A DNA stretch of 64,000 nt, taken from NCBI RefSeq assembly GCF_030732095.1, contig NZ_JAVAMQ010000001.1, positions 1 to 64,000 of the forward strand, written 5' to 3'. The stretch's first letter is position 1; each line of letters opens with the position of its first letter. Position numbers and translations under genes: made by a program. This DNA comes from Paracoccus spongiarum (GTDB taxonomy: Bacteria; Pseudomonadota; Alphaproteobacteria; Rhodobacterales; Rhodobacteraceae). The notes beneath the pieces are model-generated. The model saw nothing but the letters and a program-made list of their open reading frames with translations, searched no databases and was not told the DNA's origin. Positions 32,171-40,300 of this stretch are shown one piece after another.

Positions 32171-33133
32171 TCAGATCTCGACCTCGATGGCCTTTCCCTG
32201 TTGCCGTGCCAGTTCCACGACGGCACCCGCCACGGCGAGGTCCTGCAGACCCACGCCGGTGCCGTCGAAAATGGTGACCTCCGCATTGCCACGCCCCTCG
32301 TGATTGCCGGTGATGACCCGGCCTATCGCGATGACATCGCTGTCGGAAATCGTTTTCTGCGCCGCGGCATGCTGGAATTCACCGATGCTGAGCGATTGCG
32401 CAACCTCGTCGGTGAAAAGCCGGGCACGGGCGATCAGCGCCGGGTCAAGCTCCTGCTTGCCCTTGGTGTCGGTGCCCATCGCGGCGATATGCGTGGGCCC
32501 CGTCACATGGCCGTCCATCAGCAGCGGGTCGAAGGCCGAGGTGATCGAGATGATGACATCGGCCTCGGCGCCCAGGCGATCCAGATCCACCGCCTCGAAG
32601 GGCAGGCCCAGATCCGCCGCGGTGTCGGCCAGCCGGCCCAGCATCTCGGGATGCGGGTTCCAGCCGATCACCTTCTCGAAGCCGTGAACGCCCGCCGCCG
32701 CGCGCATCTGGAAGGCCGACTGGTGGCCAGCGCCGATCATGCCCAGCACCTTCGCGCCCGCAGGCGCAAGATGCTTGATCGACACGGCGCTGGCCGCCGC
32801 CGTGCGCAATGCGGTCAGCAGGTTCCCTCCAACCGCCGCCGCCACGCGCCCGGTGTCCGGGTCGAACAGGAACACCGTGGACTGATGGTTGATCAGCCCG
32901 TGCTTCTGGTTGTTCGGCCAGTAGCCGCCCGCCTTCAGCCCCAGATTGGCGCCCTTGCGGTCGAACCCGCCCTTGAAGCCGTACAGCGCATCCTCGTGCC
33001 CGATCGCCTCGCGGACCACCGGGAAGTTGTAGGCGTCGCCCGAGGCCATCGAGGCGAACACCGCCTCGACCGCGTCGAATGCCGCCTCGGGGGTCATCAG
33101 CCCGGCGATCTCCTTCTCAGGGACGACCCACAT
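32171..33133 (-). CDS. bhcD: Iminosuccinate reductase
   Basis: Last step of the beta-hydroxyaspartate cycle: reduces iminosuccinate to L-aspartate with NAD(P)H. The 320-aa protein belongs to the ornithine cyclodeaminase/mu-crystallin family, with a conserved Lys/Gly region (YGFKGGFDRKGANLGLKAGGYW) and a Rossmann motif VLGMIGAGHQS. The ATG overlaps the bhcC stop by one base (TGATG). Function is assigned by its position in a complete bhcABCD set and its close resemblance to the Paracoccus protein. Taken alone it could be mistaken for an ornithine cyclodeaminase. Confidence 0.95.
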   Translation of the reverse strand: MWVVPEKEIAGLMTPEAAFDAVEAVFASMASGDAYNFPVVREAIGHEDALYGFKGGFDRKGANLGLKAGGYWPNNQKHGLINHQSTVFLFDPDTGRVAAAVGGNLLTALRTAAASAVSIKHLAPAGAKVLGMIGAGHQSAFQMRAAAGVHGFEKVIGWNPHPEMLGRLADTAADLGLPFEAVDLDRLGAEADVIISITSAFDPLLMDGHVTGPTHIAAMGTDTKGKQELDPALIARARLFTDEVAQSLSIGEFQHAAAQKTISDSDVIAIGRVITGNHEGRGNAEVTIFDGTGVGLQDLAVAGAVVELARQQGKAIEVEI

Positions 33134-34296
33134 CAGTAGGCCTTCCCGCGGGCGCTGACCGGCCACAGGGTCTCGACCTTGCCGTTGCGGACGCCCACAT
33201 ACCAGTCATGGACGTTGCAGGTCGGGTCGCAATGGCCCGGCACCAGGCGCAGCTTGTCATTGACCTTCAGCACGCCCTGCGGGTCGTCGATCACGCCGTG
33301 CTCGTCGCTGCACTTGACGTATTTCACGTCGTCGCGGCCATAGATGAAGGGCAGGCCGCTATCGACCGACTGGGCCTTCAGGCCGGCGTCGCAGATCGCC
33401 TTGTCGGCCTTGGCATGGCTCATCACCGAGGTCAGGATGAACAGCGCGTTTTCCCATTCGCCCTGGTCGATGCGGTTGCCGTCCTTGTCGAGGATGCGGC
33501 CGTAATCGGCGTCCATGAAGGCATAGCTGCCGCACTGCAACTCGTTGTAGACGCCCGAATTGCTTTCGAAGTAATAGCTGCCGGTGCCGCCGCCGGAGAC
33601 CAGCTCGGGCTCAAGCCCGGCGTCCTTCAGCGCGTCCACGGCTTCCTTGACCTGGGCGATGGCTGCGTCGAGTTTCGCCTTGCGATCCTCATAGCTGTCC
33701 ATGTGCTGCATGGCGCCCTGATAGGCCTGGATGCCGGTGAACTTCAGCCCCGGCGCCGCATCGACAGCCTTCGCGATCTCGACCACCGCATCGGCGGTCT
33801 TGACGCCGCAGCGGCCGGCACCGCAGTCGATTTCCACGAACACCTCAAGCTGGGTGCCGTGCTTCTCGGCCGCAGCCGACAGGTCGGCCACGTTCGCCAC
33901 GTCATCCACGCAGACGATGATGCGCGAGCCGTGCTTGGGCAGCTGCGCCAGCCGGTCGATCTTGCCGGGGTCGCGGACCTGGTTGCTGACCAGCACATCC
34001 TTGATGCCGCCGCGCACGAAGACCTCGGCCTCGCTGACCTTCTGGCAGCAGACGCCGACGGCGCCGCCGAGGGATTCCTGCAGCTTCTGGACATCGACCG
34101 ACTTGTGCATCTTGCCGTGGCTGCGATGGCGCATGCCATGCGCCTTGGCATAGTCGCCCATCTTGCGGATGTTGCGCTCAAGCGCGTCCAGATCGAGGAT
34201 CAGGCAGGGCGTCTGGATGTCCTTCTCGTCCATCCCCGGCAGGGCGGGCACATCGTAGCCGACTTCAAGGCCGTCGAAAGTGGTGGGTGCGTTCAT
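33133..34296 (-). CDS. bhcC: Beta-hydroxyaspartate aldolase
   Basis: Condenses glyoxylate with glycine to (2R,3S)-beta-hydroxyaspartate, the key carbon-carbon bond formation of the cycle. The 387-aa protein is a D-threonine aldolase-like fold III PLP enzyme. The cofactor Lys is probably Lys62 in RSHGKMHKS, GVCCQKVSEAE follows, and the C-terminal metal site PGHCDPTCN is present. It lies 12 nt after bhcB. Fold and motifs alone would read as a D-threonine aldolase; the operon gives the specific role. Confidence 0.96.
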   Translation of the reverse strand: MNAPTTFDGLEVGYDVPALPGMDEKDIQTPCLILDLDALERNIRKMGDYAKAHGMRHRSHGKMHKSVDVQKLQESLGGAVGVCCQKVSEAEVFVRGGIKDVLVSNQVRDPGKIDRLAQLPKHGSRIIVCVDDVANVADLSAAAEKHGTQLEVFVEIDCGAGRCGVKTADAVVEIAKAVDAAPGLKFTGIQAYQGAMQHMDSYEDRKAKLDAAIAQVKEAVDALKDAGLEPELVSGGGTGSYYFESNSGVYNELQCGSYAFMDADYGRILDKDGNRIDQGEWENALFILTSVMSHAKADKAICDAGLKAQSVDSGLPFIYGRDDVKYVKCSDEHGVIDDPQGVLKVNDKLRLVPGHCDPTCNVHDWYVGVRNGKVETLWPVSARGKAY

Positions 34297-34308
34297 GGAT
34301 AGCCCTCC

Positions 34309-35271
34309 TCAGATCCAGGGCAGCTTGTCGAGATCGACATTGCCGCCGGTGATGATGATGCCGACACGCTTGCCGGCGAATGCGTCGCGGTTCTTCAGGA
34401 TGGTGGCCAGCGGCACGGCGCTGCTGGGCTCCATCACCACGCGCAGGTGTTTCCAGGTGAGTTTCATTGCCTCGATGATCTCGGCATCCGAGGCGGTGTA
34501 GATTTCCGACACGTGGTTGCTGACGAAATGCCAGGTCAGTTCCTTCAGCGGCACCAGCAAGCCGTCGGCGATGGTCTTGGGCGCGTCATCGGCGATGATG
34601 TGGCCGGCCTTGAAGCTGCGATAGGCGTCGTCTGCCTGTTCCGGCTCGGCCGCGATCACCTTCGTCTCGGGCGCCAGCGTCGCCAGCGTCAGGCAGGTGC
34701 CCGAGATCATGCCGCCGCCGCCGATCGGCGCCACCACCATGTCGACGCCGTCGGTCTGTTCCATGAATTCCTTGGCGCAGGTGCCCTGCCCCGCGATCAC
34801 CCGCGGGTCATTGTAGGGATGCACGAAATCGCCGCCCGTCTCGGCCTGCACGGTCGCGAAGGTCGCCTCGCGCGAGCTGGTCGAGGGCTCGCATTCGGTG
34901 ATCCTGCCGCCATAGCGGCGCACGGTATCCTTCTTGGCCTGCGGCGCGGTGCGCGGCATGACGACGTTGCAGGGGATGCCGCGCCGCATCGCCGCATAGC
35001 TGAGGCAGGAGGCATGGTTGCCCGATGAATGCGTGGCCACGCCGCGCGCGGCCTGCGCCTCGTCCAGACCGAACACCGCATTGGTGGCGCCGCGGACCTT
35101 GAAGGCCCCCGGCTCCTGAAAGTTCTCGCATTTGAAGAACAGCTGCGCGCCTGTCAGATCGTTGAGGTAATCCGAGACCCGGACCGGCGTGCGGCGGATA
35201 TGCGGCTTGATCCGCTCATGCGCGGCCAGCATGTCCTCGTAGCTGGGGATCAGCATGTCAGCATCCTTCAT
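34309..35271 (-). CDS. bhcB: Beta-hydroxyaspartate dehydratase
   Basis: Dehydrates beta-hydroxyaspartate to iminosuccinate. The 320-aa fold II PLP enzyme resembles serine/threonine dehydratase and serine racemase. The cofactor Lys58 sits in FQEPGAFKVRGA, followed by SSGNHAS and the phosphate-binding GGGGMISG loop. The ATG at 35271 overlaps the bhcA stop by one base (TGATG); a GTG one codon earlier is a less likely start. Specificity is assigned from the operon. Confidence 0.95.
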   Translation of the reverse strand: MKDADMLIPSYEDMLAAHERIKPHIRRTPVRVSDYLNDLTGAQLFFKCENFQEPGAFKVRGATNAVFGLDEAQAARGVATHSSGNHASCLSYAAMRRGIPCNVVMPRTAPQAKKDTVRRYGGRITECEPSTSSREATFATVQAETGGDFVHPYNDPRVIAGQGTCAKEFMEQTDGVDMVVAPIGGGGMISGTCLTLATLAPETKVIAAEPEQADDAYRSFKAGHIIADDAPKTIADGLLVPLKELTWHFVSNHVSEIYTASDAEIIEAMKLTWKHLRVVMEPSSAVPLATILKNRDAFAGKRVGIIITGGNVDLDKLPWI

Positions 35272-36461
35272 CACGCGGCGGCCTTATGGGCGCTGGCGGC
35301 GCTTTGGCGGTAATGTTCCTGCGCGGCGGCGACACCGCTGCCCAAGGTGACCGGCAGGCCCAGGTCGGCCATGACCATTTCCGCCGTGGCAATGCCCGAC
35401 AGCGCCATGACATCGGTGAGGCTGCCCAGATGGCCGATGCGGAAGACCTTGCCCGCGACATCGCCAAGCCCCGTGCCGAAGGCCACGCCATAGGTGTTCA
35501 GCGCGTGGCTGACGATCTTGTTGGCGTCGAAGCCCTCGGGCACGCGGATCGCGCTGACGCTGTCGGAATAGAGGTCCGGGCGCAGCGCGCAGAGGCTGAG
35601 GCCCCAGGCGCCGACCGCCTGGCGCACGCCCTCTGCGATGCGGTGATGGCGGGCAAAGACGTTTTCCAGCCCCTCCTCCAGCAGCATGTCGCAGGCGACG
35701 TTCAGCCCGTTCAGCAGGCCGACCGGCGGGGTGTAGGGAAAGCCGTTGGCGGCATAGCCCTTGGCCATGTCGCGGATGTCGAAGAAGGTGCGCGGCAGTT
35801 TCGCGCCCTCGACCGCGGCCATGGCCTTGGGCGAAAAGCCCGCGATCGCCAGGCCGGGGGGCAGCATGAAGCCCTTTTGCGACCCGGTGACGGCAATATC
35901 GACGCCCCATTCGTCCATGCGGAAATCATAGCAAGCGATCGAGCTGACGCCGTCAACGAACAGCAGCGCCGGGTGGCCGGCGGCGTCCAGAGCGCGGCGG
36001 ACGGCGGCGATGTCGCTGCGCACGCCGGTCGCGGTCTCGTTATGCGTGGCCAGCACGACCTTGATCTCGTGGTTCCTGTCGGCGGTCAGGATTTCCTCGA
36101 AGCGGTCGGCGGGAACGCCGTCGCCCCAGGTCTGGGTGACGACCTGGACATCCAGCCCGTGACGCTGACACATGTCGATCCAGCGATGGCTGAACATGCC
36201 GTTGCGCGCGGCCAGGACCTTGTCGCCTGCCGACAGGGTGTTGGTGATCGCGGTTTCCCAGCCGCCGGTGCCGGTCGAGGGAAACACGAAGACCTGCCCC
36301 TCGGTGGTCTTGAGAACCTTCTTGACGCCTTCCAGCGCCGGGTGAAGGATCTTTCCGAAGACAGGGCTGCGGTGGTCGATCGTGGGCATGTCCACGGCCT
36401 TGCGCAGCACTTCGGGGATATTGGTCGGGCCGGGAATGAAGACGGGATTCTGGCTAGTCAT
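35271..36461 (-). CDS. bhcA: Aspartate-glyoxylate aminotransferase
   Basis: Transfers the amino group of aspartate to glyoxylate, giving glycine and oxaloacetate and closing the cycle. The 396-aa fold I enzyme of the serine-glyoxylate aminotransferase type has the PLP Lys196 in VTGSQKGFMLPPG, FVDGVSSIAC and the STGTGGWETA phosphate-binding segment. The start ATG 36461 follows a strong GGAGGAG; the frame is open 10 codons further up. First gene of the bhcABCD operon, divergent from bhcR. Confidence 0.96.
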   Translation of the reverse strand: MTSQNPVFIPGPTNIPEVLRKAVDMPTIDHRSPVFGKILHPALEGVKKVLKTTEGQVFVFPSTGTGGWETAITNTLSAGDKVLAARNGMFSHRWIDMCQRHGLDVQVVTQTWGDGVPADRFEEILTADRNHEIKVVLATHNETATGVRSDIAAVRRALDAAGHPALLFVDGVSSIACYDFRMDEWGVDIAVTGSQKGFMLPPGLAIAGFSPKAMAAVEGAKLPRTFFDIRDMAKGYAANGFPYTPPVGLLNGLNVACDMLLEEGLENVFARHHRIAEGVRQAVGAWGLSLCALRPDLYSDSVSAIRVPEGFDANKIVSHALNTYGVAFGTGLGDVAGKVFRIGHLGSLTDVMALSGIATAEMVMADLGLPVTLGSGVAAAQEHYRQSAASAHKAAA

Positions 36462-36526
36462 TGGGCGACTCCTCCTGCGAGTTGAGATCAAGACTACTCC
36501 CTGCGGCGCAATGTCACAATTTTTTT

Positions 36527-36539
36527 GGAAAAGTTTTCC
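36527..36539. promoter_or_regulatory. Palindrome GGAAAA-G-TTTTCC, probable BhcR operator
   Basis: A perfect 13-bp palindrome centred on 36533, about 72 nt before bhcA and 118 nt before bhcR. With its flanking T it reads TGGAAAAGTTTTCC, close to the IclR-family operator consensus TGGAAAT-N-ATTTCCA. BhcR is an IclR protein encoded right beside it. Confidence 0.65.
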
Positions 36540-36556
36540 GGTAGACGGTAATTCGC

Positions 36557-36594
36557 TGGAAAATCCATGCGGAACATGGCCTTGTAATTTTCCA
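36557..36594. promoter_or_regulatory. Second nested inverted repeat in the bhcA-bhcR promoter region
   Basis: Outer arms TGGAAAAT (36557-36564) and ATTTTCCA (36587-36594) enclose inner arms CCATG (36565-36569) and CATGG (36575-36579). The outer arms reuse the TGGAAAA half-site of the palindrome at 36527, so it may be a second BhcR site or a site for a dimer of dimers. Confidence 0.5.
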
Positions 36595-36650
36595 CCTGCC
36601 TGCGCCGATTTTCGCCGGAATCACGAGGCATTGTCAATGAGGGGACGATA

Positions 36651-37451
36651 ATGGCCGAACCGACCCGCCGCCGCGGCCGCCCGCGCAGCGCCCCCGACGC
36701 CTCGGGGACGATCCAGGCGCTGGACCGCGCGCTGGACATCCTGGACCTGCTGGCCGGCCATCCGGGGCTGACCCTCTCGGAGGTGGCCGAGAAGATGGAC
36801 CAGTCCCCCTCGACCGTGCATCGCGTGCTGCACACGCTGGCAGCGCGCGGCGTGGCCGAGACCGATCCGGCCACGCAAAGCTGGCATATCGGGCCGGCGA
36901 CCTTCCGGCTGGGATCGGCCTTCATGCGCCGTTCGGGCATCGTCGAACGCGCCCGCCCGATCCTGCGCGCGCTGATGGAACATACCGGCGAAACCGCCAA
37001 TCTGGGCATCCTCAACGGCGAGGCCGTGCTGTTTCTCAGCCAGATCGAGACCCAGGAAACCATCCGGGCCTTCTTCCCGCCGGGCACGAGGTCGCCGCTG
37101 CACTGTTCGGGGATCGGCAAGGCGCTGCTGGCCTTCGGCCCGCCCGCGACCCTGGAGGGACTGTTGCGGCAGGTGCCGCTGAAACGCTTTACCGACCGCA
37201 CCCTGACCACCGCCGAGGCGCTGGAGGAGGACATGGCCCGCATCCGCCATCGCGGCTTTGCCTTCGACGACGAAGAGAAATCGCGCGGCATGCGCTGCAT
37301 CGCCGCACCGGTCTTCGACTTCAGCGGCGAGGCGGTGGCCGGCATCAGCGTCAGCGGCCCCAGCCACCGCATCGGCCACGAGCATGTCAAGACGCTGGGG
37401 GCGGCGGTGGCCGCCGCGGCGGGCGATCTCAGCCACGCGCTTGGCGCCTGA
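36651..37451 (+). CDS. bhcR: IclR-family regulator of the beta-hydroxyaspartate cycle
   Basis: The 266-aa protein has an Arg-rich tail (RRRGRPRSAPD), an N-terminal winged helix-turn-helix (LTLSEVAEKMDQSPSTVHRVLHTLAARGV) and an IclR effector domain from about residue 95. In Paracoccus denitrificans BhcR controls bhcABCD and responds to glyoxylate. Divergent position and the TGGAAAA palindromes in the 189-nt gap match that arrangement. Its stop codon lies inside a hairpin shared with the convergent HPP gene. Confidence 0.93.
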   Translation: MAEPTRRRGRPRSAPDASGTIQALDRALDILDLLAGHPGLTLSEVAEKMDQSPSTVHRVLHTLAARGVAETDPATQSWHIGPATFRLGSAFMRRSGIVERARPILRALMEHTGETANLGILNGEAVLFLSQIETQETIRAFFPPGTRSPLHCSGIGKALLAFGPPATLEGLLRQVPLKRFTDRTLTTAEALEEDMARIRHRGFAFDDEEKSRGMRCIAAPVFDFSGEAVAGISVSGPSHRIGHEHVKTLGAAVAAAAGDLSHALGA

Positions 37452-37470
37452 CCGGCGCTGCGCCGGTCAG
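37448..37470. terminator. Bidirectional hairpin overlapping two stop codons
   Basis: CTGACCGGCG (37448-37457) pairs perfectly with CGCCGGTCAG (37461-37470) around a 3-nt loop. The stems contain the stop codons of bhcR (+) and of the HPP gene (-). There is no T-run. Confidence 0.55.
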
Positions 37471-38624
37471 GGACGCAGGCTTTGCCGGGCCAGCGCGGCG
37501 ATCAGATCGGTGCGTGTGACGATGCCGACCAGCCGGCCATCGTCCAGCACCGGCACCGCGTCGCAGCCGCCCTCGGCCATCGGCGGCAGCAGCGCCCCGA
37601 CCGGCGCATCGGGCGCGACCACCGGCACCTCCGCGGCCATGATGTCGCGCGCGGCCAGCCCGGCGGGTGCCGTCCGGCCGAACAGTCGCGCCATCGACTC
37701 GCGGAACCCGCGCCCGGCCCGCGATGCGTCCTCGCCGGCGCAGCGGATCAGGTGCAACTGGAAGATCACGCCCAGGAATTCGCCGCCGGGCATCACCACC
37801 GGGATCGAGGTGAAGCCATGCTGGCGGAACAGCGCCGCCACCTCGCGCAATGCGGTGCCGGGGCCGACCGTCACCAGGTCGCGCGACATGATGTCGGCGG
37901 CGCGGATCGGGCCGGCCCGCTGACCCGCCGCCTGCATCTCGGCGGCGGCGATCAGCCGGGCCAGGTCCTCGACGCCCAGGTTCAGCGCCTGGCGATAGCG
38001 GCCGAGGATCGCGTTCAGGTCGGCCTCGCTCAGCCCCAGCCGCTCGGCCGGTTCCGGGTCGCCGGTGCCGTGGCTGTTGCGATCCTCGAACTGGCGGAAC
38101 GGATAGTGTCGCCCGGTCGGGCGCCCGTAGAGGATCGCCGCACCGACCAGCGCCGCCGTGCCAAGGGCCACCGGGCACAGCGCGAACCACCAGCCCAGAT
38201 CCAGCACCGGGCCGGGGCTCATCGCGGCGGTCATGGCCACGGCGCCGCCCGGCGGGTGCAGCGCCCGGCACAGGATCATCGCCGCGATGGCGACGCCCAC
38301 CGCCAGCGCGATGCGGGCCAGCGGATCGGCGATCAGCAGGCAGGCCGCGACGCCCACCAGCGCCGAGACGGCGTTGCCCACGATGGCGGTGAAGGGCTGC
38401 GCAAGCGGGCTGCTGGGCACCGCGAAGACCAGCACCGAGGTCGCCCCGAAGGGCGCGATCAGGTAAAGGCCGAGCTGTGGATCGACCACCGGCGACAGCA
38501 GCACGACCCCGGCGGCCCCCAGCCCGAGGGCCGCGCCGAAGCCCGCGCGCAGGGCCTCGGCAGGGCGCCCGGCCGGCACCGCCGGGCCAAGCGCCCTGAT
38601 CGCGCGCCGCAGAAACTGGCTCAT
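37467..38624 (-). CDS. HPP-family membrane protein with CBS pair
   Basis: The 385-aa protein has an N-terminal HPP domain of about five helices with the name-giving motif ALHPPGGAVAM near residue 120. A linker follows, then two CBS domains (about residues 240-300 and 320-380, AADIMSRDLVTVGPG and ARDIMAAEVPVVAPD). HPP proteins have been linked to nitrite transport in plastids and cyanobacteria; CBS pairs usually bind adenine nucleotides. Its position between the BHAC locus and a purine permease gene may be accidental. The substrate is unknown. Confidence 0.85.
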   Translation of the reverse strand: MSQFLRRAIRALGPAVPAGRPAEALRAGFGAALGLGAAGVVLLSPVVDPQLGLYLIAPFGATSVLVFAVPSSPLAQPFTAIVGNAVSALVGVAACLLIADPLARIALAVGVAIAAMILCRALHPPGGAVAMTAAMSPGPVLDLGWWFALCPVALGTAALVGAAILYGRPTGRHYPFRQFEDRNSHGTGDPEPAERLGLSEADLNAILGRYRQALNLGVEDLARLIAAAEMQAAGQRAGPIRAADIMSRDLVTVGPGTALREVAALFRQHGFTSIPVVMPGGEFLGVIFQLHLIRCAGEDASRAGRGFRESMARLFGRTAPAGLAARDIMAAEVPVVAPDAPVGALLPPMAEGGCDAVPVLDDGRLVGIVTRTDLIAALARQSLRP

Positions 38625-38777
38625 TCCCGCGCGTCCGTGATGTGACCTGATGACATGTGCGGCTGCTTATCCTGCAGGCATCGTGGCGGCAAGCCGGCCG
38701 GACGAAAGCTGCAAGGGCGGCGACCGGTCGCCCGGCCGCCGCCCCCGCATCGCCCCCTCAGGGGCATCGCACCGCGA

Positions 38778-40079
38778 TCAATGCGCGCCGAAGAAGGCGA
38801 ACTTGATCACGAACATGCCCGCCACGATCCAGGTCGCCGGATGCACCTGCCCCGCCTTGCCGGTCAGCAGCTTGATCACCGCATAGCTGATGAATCCGAA
38901 GGCCAGCCCGTTGGCGATCGAATAGGTGAAGGGCATCGCCAGCGCGGTCAGCACCGCGGGCGCGCTTTCGGTCACGTCGCCCCATTCGATGTCGGACATC
39001 TCGCGCACCATCAGCGTCGCCACATACAGCAGCGCCGGCGCCGTCGCATAGGCGGGAACCGAGCCGGCCAGCGGTGCGAAGAACATCGCCAGCAGGAACA
39101 GCAGGGCCACCACCAGCGCGGTCAGCCCGGTGCGCCCGCCCGCCTGCACGCCCGAGGCGCTTTCGACATAGGCGGTGGTCGACGAGGTGCCCAGCAGCGA
39201 GCCCGCCGTGATCGCGGTCGAATCCGCCAGCAGCGCGCGGCCAAGGCCCTTGTTGGTGTGGGCCGGGCCCTCGGTCAGCAGGCCGGCGCGCTTGGCCACG
39301 CCGATCAGCGTGCCGGTCGCGTCGAACACCTCGACCAGCACCATCACCAGGATCACCTGGAAGATGCCGTAGGTCAGCGCGCCCGCCAGGTCCAGCTGCA
39401 TGAAGGTCGGCGCGATCGAGGGCGGCATCGACATGATGCCGCCGAACTCGCTGACGCCCAGCAGGATCGCGGCCACCGTGATCACCAGGATGCCGATCAG
39501 GATGGCGCCGGTCACCTTCATCGCGTCCAGCGCGATGATGATGAAGAAGCCCGCGATCGTCAGCAGCGTGCCGGTGGCGGTCAGGTCGCCCAGCGTGATC
39601 AGCGTGGCCGGGCTGTCCACCACGAGGCCCGAGCTTTGCATGGCGATGATGGCCAGGAACATGCCGATGCCGGCGGCGATGCCGCTGCGCATGGAATGCG
39701 GTATGCCCGCGATCAGCCAGCGTCGCAGGCCAGTCACGGTCATGAACAGGAAGATCATCCCCGAGATGAACACCGCGCCAAGCGCCTGCTGCCAGGTAAA
39801 GCCCATCGCACCGACCACGGTGAAGGCGAAGAAGGCGTTCAGCCCCATGCCGGGCGCCATGGCGATCGGCCAGTTCGCCCACAGCCCCATGATCGCCGAA
39901 CCGATGGCGGCGGCAAGGCAGGTGGCCACGAAGACGGCATTGCGATCCATGCCGGTGCTGGACAGGATGTCCGGGTTGACGAAGATGATATAGGCCATCG
40001 TCAGAAAGGTGGTGATCCCGGCGATCACCTCGGTGCGGACATTGCTGCCATGCTCCGACAGCTTGAAGTAGCGTTCCAT
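38778..40079 (-). CDS. AzgA-type purine permease (NCS2)
   Basis: The 433-aa membrane protein with about 12-14 helices starts with RYFKLSEHGSNVRTEVIAGITTFLTMAYIIFVNP. This N-terminus is diagnostic for the AzgA/PbuG/GhxP branch that imports hypoxanthine, guanine and adenine. Further landmarks are MGLNAFFAFTVV and the EVFDATGTLIGVA and STTAYVESASGV segments. It is divergent from the puuE fusion gene across 221 nt carrying a perfect 19-nt palindromic element. It complements the xanthine/urate-type permease at 30657 by covering amino- and 6-oxopurines. Confidence 0.94.
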   Translation of the reverse strand: MERYFKLSEHGSNVRTEVIAGITTFLTMAYIIFVNPDILSSTGMDRNAVFVATCLAAAIGSAIMGLWANWPIAMAPGMGLNAFFAFTVVGAMGFTWQQALGAVFISGMIFLFMTVTGLRRWLIAGIPHSMRSGIAAGIGMFLAIIAMQSSGLVVDSPATLITLGDLTATGTLLTIAGFFIIIALDAMKVTGAILIGILVITVAAILLGVSEFGGIMSMPPSIAPTFMQLDLAGALTYGIFQVILVMVLVEVFDATGTLIGVAKRAGLLTEGPAHTNKGLGRALLADSTAITAGSLLGTSSTTAYVESASGVQAGGRTGLTALVVALLFLLAMFFAPLAGSVPAYATAPALLYVATLMVREMSDIEWGDVTESAPAVLTALAMPFTYSIANGLAFGFISYAVIKLLTGKAGQVHPATWIVAGMFVIKFAFFGAH

Positions 40080-40167
40080 GAAATCCTCCGCGCGGCTCTC
40101 CCCGGCCGCGATGAGGTAGGATACGGTCGGCCGGTCAGGCGCAACAATCAGCCCGAAACCGGAAGTC

Positions 40168-40186
40168 TTTCAATGGCCAATTGAAA
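40168..40186. promoter_or_regulatory. Perfect 7-5-7 palindromic element, candidate operator
   Basis: TTTCAAT-GGCCA-ATTGAAA lies between the divergent purine permease and puuE fusion genes. The geometry fits a LysR T-N11-A site or another dimeric repressor. A degenerate copy with the same spacing lies before xdhA at 24670. Confidence 0.55.
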
Positions 40187-40300
40187 CCGTCCCCGATCTT
40201 TGTCGATTCATTGATACAGAATTCTGCTGTTGCCCGCTTGCCCGGCAGGCCCGCACGCGGTTTGCTGTGACGGACCCAGCCAGACCGGAGGACAGGCAAG

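Noticed and set aside
33133..34296. D-threonine aldolase as the primary function
   Set aside because: Fold and motifs fit, but the gene lies between bhcB and bhcD in a complete BHAC operon with the matching 387-aa length.
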